Origin: Streptomyces chumphonensis
GTDB taxonomy: Bacteria; Actinomycetota; Actinomycetes; Streptomycetales; Streptomycetaceae
Length of the DNA: 64,000 bases
Direction: 5' to 3'
Assembly: GCF_014779715.1 (NCBI RefSeq)
Contig: NZ_JACXYU010000011.1
Coordinates: 1 to 64,000 of the forward strand
A program made the translations under genes and the position numbers. The notes beneath the pieces were generated by a model. It worked only from the letters and a program-made list of their open reading frames with translations. It searched no databases and was not told the DNA's origin. Positions 60,715 to 64,000 of the stretch are shown piece after piece; the stretch's first letter is position 1, and the number at the start of each line of letters is the position of its first letter.

Positions 60715-60775
60715 GGACGCCTCCTCGGGGAGCGCCTCCGGCGGCCGTGCCGCCCCGGAGGAATCTGGCTGGAAA

Positions 60776-61015
60776 TCACCTCTCCCTCGACGCCCGGCGC
60801 AGGCCGGCCGAGGGAGGGGACGCCTCCGAGTCCGTGCCTCCTCCGCACCACACCTCGGCCAGCACCTCCGGGTCGCGCAGAAGGGCGTCGACCCGGGCCG
60901 AGAGGTACGGATCGGTCAGATCGGCCAAGGCCGCGAGGGTGACGTCGGCGAGGTCGGGTAGGGGGCGGGCACCGGGCGCACGGCCGGGCCACGCCGTCTG
61001 CACGTCCTTGGTCAC
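60776..61015 (-). CDS. Small FxsA-like peptide, candidate RiPP precursor
   Basis: 79 residues from a GTG at 61015 with an excellent GGAGGAG ribosome site 8 bp upstream. The N-terminal half reads as an FxsA-type leader: PLPDLADVTLAALADLTDPY then LSARVDALLRDPEVLAEVW, with regularly spaced Leu/Asp. It is followed by a short core-like stretch VWCGGGTDSEASPP and a basic tail ending ASRER. True FxsA peptides end in FxSxx-COOH, which is absent here. The gene is squeezed between the SAV_2336-like and HExxH genes (gaps 102 and 61 bp), the typical place of a precursor in such clusters. The Cys, the Trp and the GGG motif are possible modification sites. Alternatively it is a small structural partner that is not modified. 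Confidence 0.66.
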   Translation of the reverse strand: MTKDVQTAWPGRAPGARPLPDLADVTLAALADLTDPYLSARVDALLRDPEVLAEVWCGGGTDSEASPPSAGLRRASRER

Positions 61016-61117
61016 CCTGCGCTCTCCTCCCCGCTGCCACCCACCGAACGCGCCCCGAACGGCTGCACGGTTCTTCCCGCCGTGCCGGATACGGAAACCC
61101 GTTCGGTCGCGCTTCGG

Positions 61118-64000
61118 TCACCGGCCGTCGAGTCCGGCCAGGCGCTGCCGGGTGGCCTCCACCTCCTCCCACGGCACCGGGTCGAGGTGGGCGACGAGCC
61201 GCCGCCACTCGACCGACGCCTCGCGGTAGGACTCCAGCGCGGCTCCGGGCCGTCCCTCGGCCTCCCGCAGCTCCCCCCGGGCGTGCAGGGCGCGGGCGAC
61301 GCCCACCGACGGGCGGTCCTTTGCCGCCGCGCGGGCCTCGGCGAGCGAAGCGTCGAGGGAGGCCGCCGCGTCCGCCCGGCCCCGCGTCGGGGCCGAACCG
61401 TCGTCCGCCCCCTGGACGCGGCCGAGCTCCAGCCAGGCGGCCGAGCGCAGTTCGGCGTCGGCACCACGGCGCGCGGCCTCGGTGAGCAGGTGCAGCGCCT
61501 CGTAGCGGTCCGGCGGGAAGCGGTCCCTGCGGTAGCGCACGAGCAGGGCGCGGGCGAGGAGCAGCTGGAGGCGGGAGAAGAGCGGGGAGCGGCCCGGCAC
61601 GGTGGCGAACGCCTCGCGCAGGACGCCCTCGGCGCGCGCCACGGTCTCCGGGGACGCCGTGGGGGCGTCGGCGCGGGCGAGCAGGTCCGCGCCCCATTCG
61701 GCGAGCACCTCGCACCGGCGCACGCTGTCGCGCGGTGCGCGGTCCGCGATCAGGTCGTAGGCGGCGTCGGTCTCCTCGGGGCGCCCGGCGTCCGCCAGGG
61801 AGCGGGCCCGGATGAGCAGCAGTCGATCTCTGAGGGCCGGGTTCTCGTCGTGCCGGCCGGTCAGCTCGTCAGCGCGGCTCACGGTCTCCAGTGCCTCCTC
61901 GGTGCGGCCGTGCAGCCGCAGGGCCGCGGCGAAGTCCAGCAGGGCTCCGGCCCGCAGTTCGTCGGGCACCTCCGCGGCCTGTGACTGCTCGCAGGCCGCG
62001 CGCAGTTCGGCCACCGAGCCGGCGACCAGCCGCGCCCTGGCCCGGGGTACCGGTTCGGCCTCGGCGCGGGCCGACAGCGCCCGTCCCAGACGTAGGTGCC
62101 GCGTGCGGCGCTCTTCAGGAGGCAGCGTTTCCGGTTCCAGGCCACTCAACACCTCAACCGCCGAGTCGAGTTGCGGAAGGCTCCCGGTGGTCAGCCACGT
62201 GTCGTGGTGGACGGCTGCCAGCTCCAGGACGGCCCGCGCCCGCCAGGGGTGGCCCGGCCCCGACCGCAGCACGGCCTCACCCAGCCACGACGCCGCCTCC
62301 TCCAGCAGCGCCCGGCGCGCGCCGGTGTCCCGCCGGACGGCGGGCGTGCCCGCCAGTGCGAGCAGGGTCCGGCCGAGGGCGAGCCGCGCGCGCACCCCGT
62401 CGGCGTCCGCCGCGGCGTCGGCCTCGGCACCGTCCAGGGCCTGGGTGGCGTAGTGCCGGGCCTGGGCCAGCAGTGCCGGGTCACGCTGCCGCCGCCACTC
62501 GCGCAGCAGCGACTCCGCCTTGCCCAGGGAGCCCGCGCCGTCCTCCGTGGCGGGCGCGGGCTGGAACCAGCGCACCACGCGTGCGGGCACCTCGGCGAAG
62601 AGCGACGTCTGCGAGGTGACGCCGCCGTCGTCGTCCTCCTCCCCGGCCAACGCCCTCGCCTGACCGGCGGCGCCGCCCGCCGCACCCCCCGCCGGGCCGG
62701 AGGTGAGCCGGGCGACCGCCCAGGCGGGGAAGTTCCGGGCGCCCCTGCCGAAGTGCCGGGCGACGAGCTGCGAGCAGTGGTGCAGCACGTTGGCCGCCGC
62801 GTCCTGCCCCAAGGACTCCAACAGCATCTCGCGCACGCCCCGCGCGAAGCGGTAGTGCGGCCCGGCGCCGATGCCGTGCGCCGGGCCCTCGACGGGTCCC
62901 GGCACCTGCCACAGCAGCCCGCCGAGCAGCACCTCGGCCAGCTCCATCGGCCCGGTGCCCGGAAGCAGCGCCCGCTGCACCAGCTGCATGACCGGCAGCG
63001 TCGTGGGGGCGGCGGCCAGGTGCGCGGCGAGCCTGCGGGCGCCCGGTGAGGCGGTCGCCGTGAACGCCCGCAGCACCTCCTCCGGGCTCCGCGCCGCCTG
63101 TCGGTGGGGGCCGGGAGCCGCGGTGGGCGGGTGGTCGGGCCGCAGCCAGGCGGCGGCGCCGCGCACCGCGACGTCTCCCGTGCCGGACAGGAGCCGCGCC
63201 CAGGCCCCGAGGGCGACCGCCGTGGGCGAGAGCACCGGCACCGGCCGCGCGCCGGGCGCGGGGTGTGCGCCGGGCCCGTAGCCGTCGGGGCGGAAGCCGG
63301 GCGGGCCGCCGGCGGGCTCGCGCAGCAGCCGGCCGGGGACGGCGGAGAGGGTCGTGCGCGGCCACAGCCGCGGCGGCAGCGGTTGCACGACGGCGACCGG
63401 TGCCGTCCCCGCCCAGCCGTGCAGCATCCGCTGCGCCGCGCCGCTGCGCCACAGCGGTCCCACGCCGTCGCTGACGACGAGGGTCAGGCGGCGGCCCGTC
63501 GGATCGCGGAACTGGCCGGGGGCGCGCAGCCGGGGCGCGCCCCCGCCGGCCGAGGTGCCGATGGCGGCGCCGCCGTCGGGGGCGGTGTGCAGGTAGTGGG
63601 CCTGCACGTCCCGGAAGACGCCGATCTGTTCGCAGACCTGCCGCAACTCCTCGAACATGCGCTCCCACACGACCATGGAGGGCGACGTGTCGAGGAGGAG
63701 CTGCATGTCGGTTCCCCAGCGTTCGACCGGGCGGAAGACGGGCCGCAGGACGCCGGCCCGGGCGCTGAGGTCGGCCGTGGCGTCCTCGTCGAGACGATAG
63801 CGGCCGGAGCCGGTCGGCGGCCGGTAGCCGCGCAGGGGGTGCAGCGCGCGCTGCAGGTCCAGCAGGCCGGGCAGGGCGGCGGCGGCCGGGGCGCGGACGG
63901 GGAAGGCCGTCGGCGCGGACCCGCCGTCACCCGGGCTCGGGTCGGGCGTGTCCGCTCCGGGGCCGCCGTGGACGTCCGGTCCGGGGGTGAACAGGGGCAC
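61118..64000 (-). CDS. SAV_2336-type vWA-like / TPR protein, N-terminus cut by window
   Basis: 960 codons are present and the reading is open to the right edge, where a GTG happens to be the last codon. The usual N-terminal helical segment of the family (about 50-60 residues) is missing, so the gene probably continues. LDLQRALHPLRGYRPP and DMQLLLDTSPSMVVWERMFEE are the SAV_2336 signature with a vWA-like (DxSxS-related) strand; VVSDGVGPLW is another family block. The C-terminal ~400 residues are TPR-like helices (ADELTGRHDENPALRDRLLL). Known relatives occur with MoxR ATPases and TPR/TIR proteins in NTP-dependent conflict or signalling sets. It is the upstream gene of the cassette with the small peptide, HExxH enzyme and TIR/NB-ARC protein. 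Confidence 0.84.
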   Translation of the reverse strand: MPLFTPGPDVHGGPGADTPDPSPGDGGSAPTAFPVRAPAAAALPGLLDLQRALHPLRGYRPPTGSGRYRLDEDATADLSARAGVLRPVFRPVERWGTDMQLLLDTSPSMVVWERMFEELRQVCEQIGVFRDVQAHYLHTAPDGGAAIGTSAGGGAPRLRAPGQFRDPTGRRLTLVVSDGVGPLWRSGAAQRMLHGWAGTAPVAVVQPLPPRLWPRTTLSAVPGRLLREPAGGPPGFRPDGYGPGAHPAPGARPVPVLSPTAVALGAWARLLSGTGDVAVRGAAAWLRPDHPPTAAPGPHRQAARSPEEVLRAFTATASPGARRLAAHLAAAPTTLPVMQLVQRALLPGTGPMELAEVLLGGLLWQVPGPVEGPAHGIGAGPHYRFARGVREMLLESLGQDAAANVLHHCSQLVARHFGRGARNFPAWAVARLTSGPAGGAAGGAAGQARALAGEEDDDGGVTSQTSLFAEVPARVVRWFQPAPATEDGAGSLGKAESLLREWRRQRDPALLAQARHYATQALDGAEADAAADADGVRARLALGRTLLALAGTPAVRRDTGARRALLEEAASWLGEAVLRSGPGHPWRARAVLELAAVHHDTWLTTGSLPQLDSAVEVLSGLEPETLPPEERRTRHLRLGRALSARAEAEPVPRARARLVAGSVAELRAACEQSQAAEVPDELRAGALLDFAAALRLHGRTEEALETVSRADELTGRHDENPALRDRLLLIRARSLADAGRPEETDAAYDLIADRAPRDSVRRCEVLAEWGADLLARADAPTASPETVARAEGVLREAFATVPGRSPLFSRLQLLLARALLVRYRRDRFPPDRYEALHLLTEAARRGADAELRSAAWLELGRVQGADDGSAPTRGRADAAASLDASLAEARAAAKDRPSVGVARALHARGELREAEGRPGAALESYREASVEWRRLVAHLDPVPWEEVEATRQRLAGLDGR

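Noticed and set aside
60776..61015. True FxSxx-COOH peptide (FxsA)
   Set aside because: The C-terminus is ASRER, without the Phe-x-Ser-x-x end; only FxsA-like leader resemblance is claimed.

Overview
The window is high-GC actinobacterial chromosome, most likely Streptomyces or a close relative. Third codon positions are strongly G/C-rich and GTG starts are frequent. Many genes are coupled by 4-bp ATGA or GTGA overlaps. It carries a conservon (CvnA-D), a multifunctional E1-E2 2-oxoglutarate enzyme (SucA/Kgd), NlpC/P60, DUF397 and SAV_2336 family genes, and a cluster of secreted proteases. I see no IS element, prophage, integrase or CRISPR array.

Left part (1-24.6 kb). A secreted subtilase runs off the left edge. 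Next is a five-gene minus-strand operon with 4-bp overlaps at every junction: ACAD11-like acyl-CoA dehydrogenase, two short-chain dehydrogenases, an ACAD10/11-type APH-fold kinase and a histidine phosphatase. A 15-bp inverted repeat and a perfect 34-bp palindrome lie just upstream of it. An AurF-like diiron oxygenase sits in an operon with a ferredoxin-fused NADP reductase. A membrane-anchored PstS-like protein, a secreted GH31 enzyme, a decayed GNAT gene, a Nudix hydrolase and an unusually short leucyl-tRNA synthetase follow. A LacI regulator is divergent from a tandem-HAD plus complete ECF transporter operon, with two TGGAACGTTCCA operators between them.

Middle part (24.8-42.4 kb). A DUF262/HNH (GmrSD-like) nuclease is followed by a DUF6308 protein and an orphan DUF397 gene, which looks like a small accessory or defence patch. 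Three secreted peptidases (M4, X-Pro dipeptidyl peptidase, M28) share one C-terminal domain, and two of the copies are almost identical DNA, which indicates gene conversion. tRNA-Arg(CCG) and a large LuxR-type ATPase regulator without a canonical start codon lie among them. A second AurF-like protein, a TetR regulator, an NlpC/P60 endopeptidase and a StyA-like flavoprotein follow.

Right part (42.5-64 kb). The conservon (sensor kinase, roadblock, DUF742, GTPase) is followed by a PP2C-like protein, a MarR regulator, a rhomboid-like membrane protein, a two-component system and sucA. The last 8 kb is the most unusual part. One minus-strand operon encodes a SAV_2336/vWA-like protein, a 79-residue FxsA-like peptide, a stand-alone HExxH (aKG-type) peptide-modification enzyme and a TIR/NB-ARC/TPR protein of the FxSxx-COOH type. 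It looks like a RiPP-linked signalling or conflict cassette, with no radical SAM enzyme inside the window.
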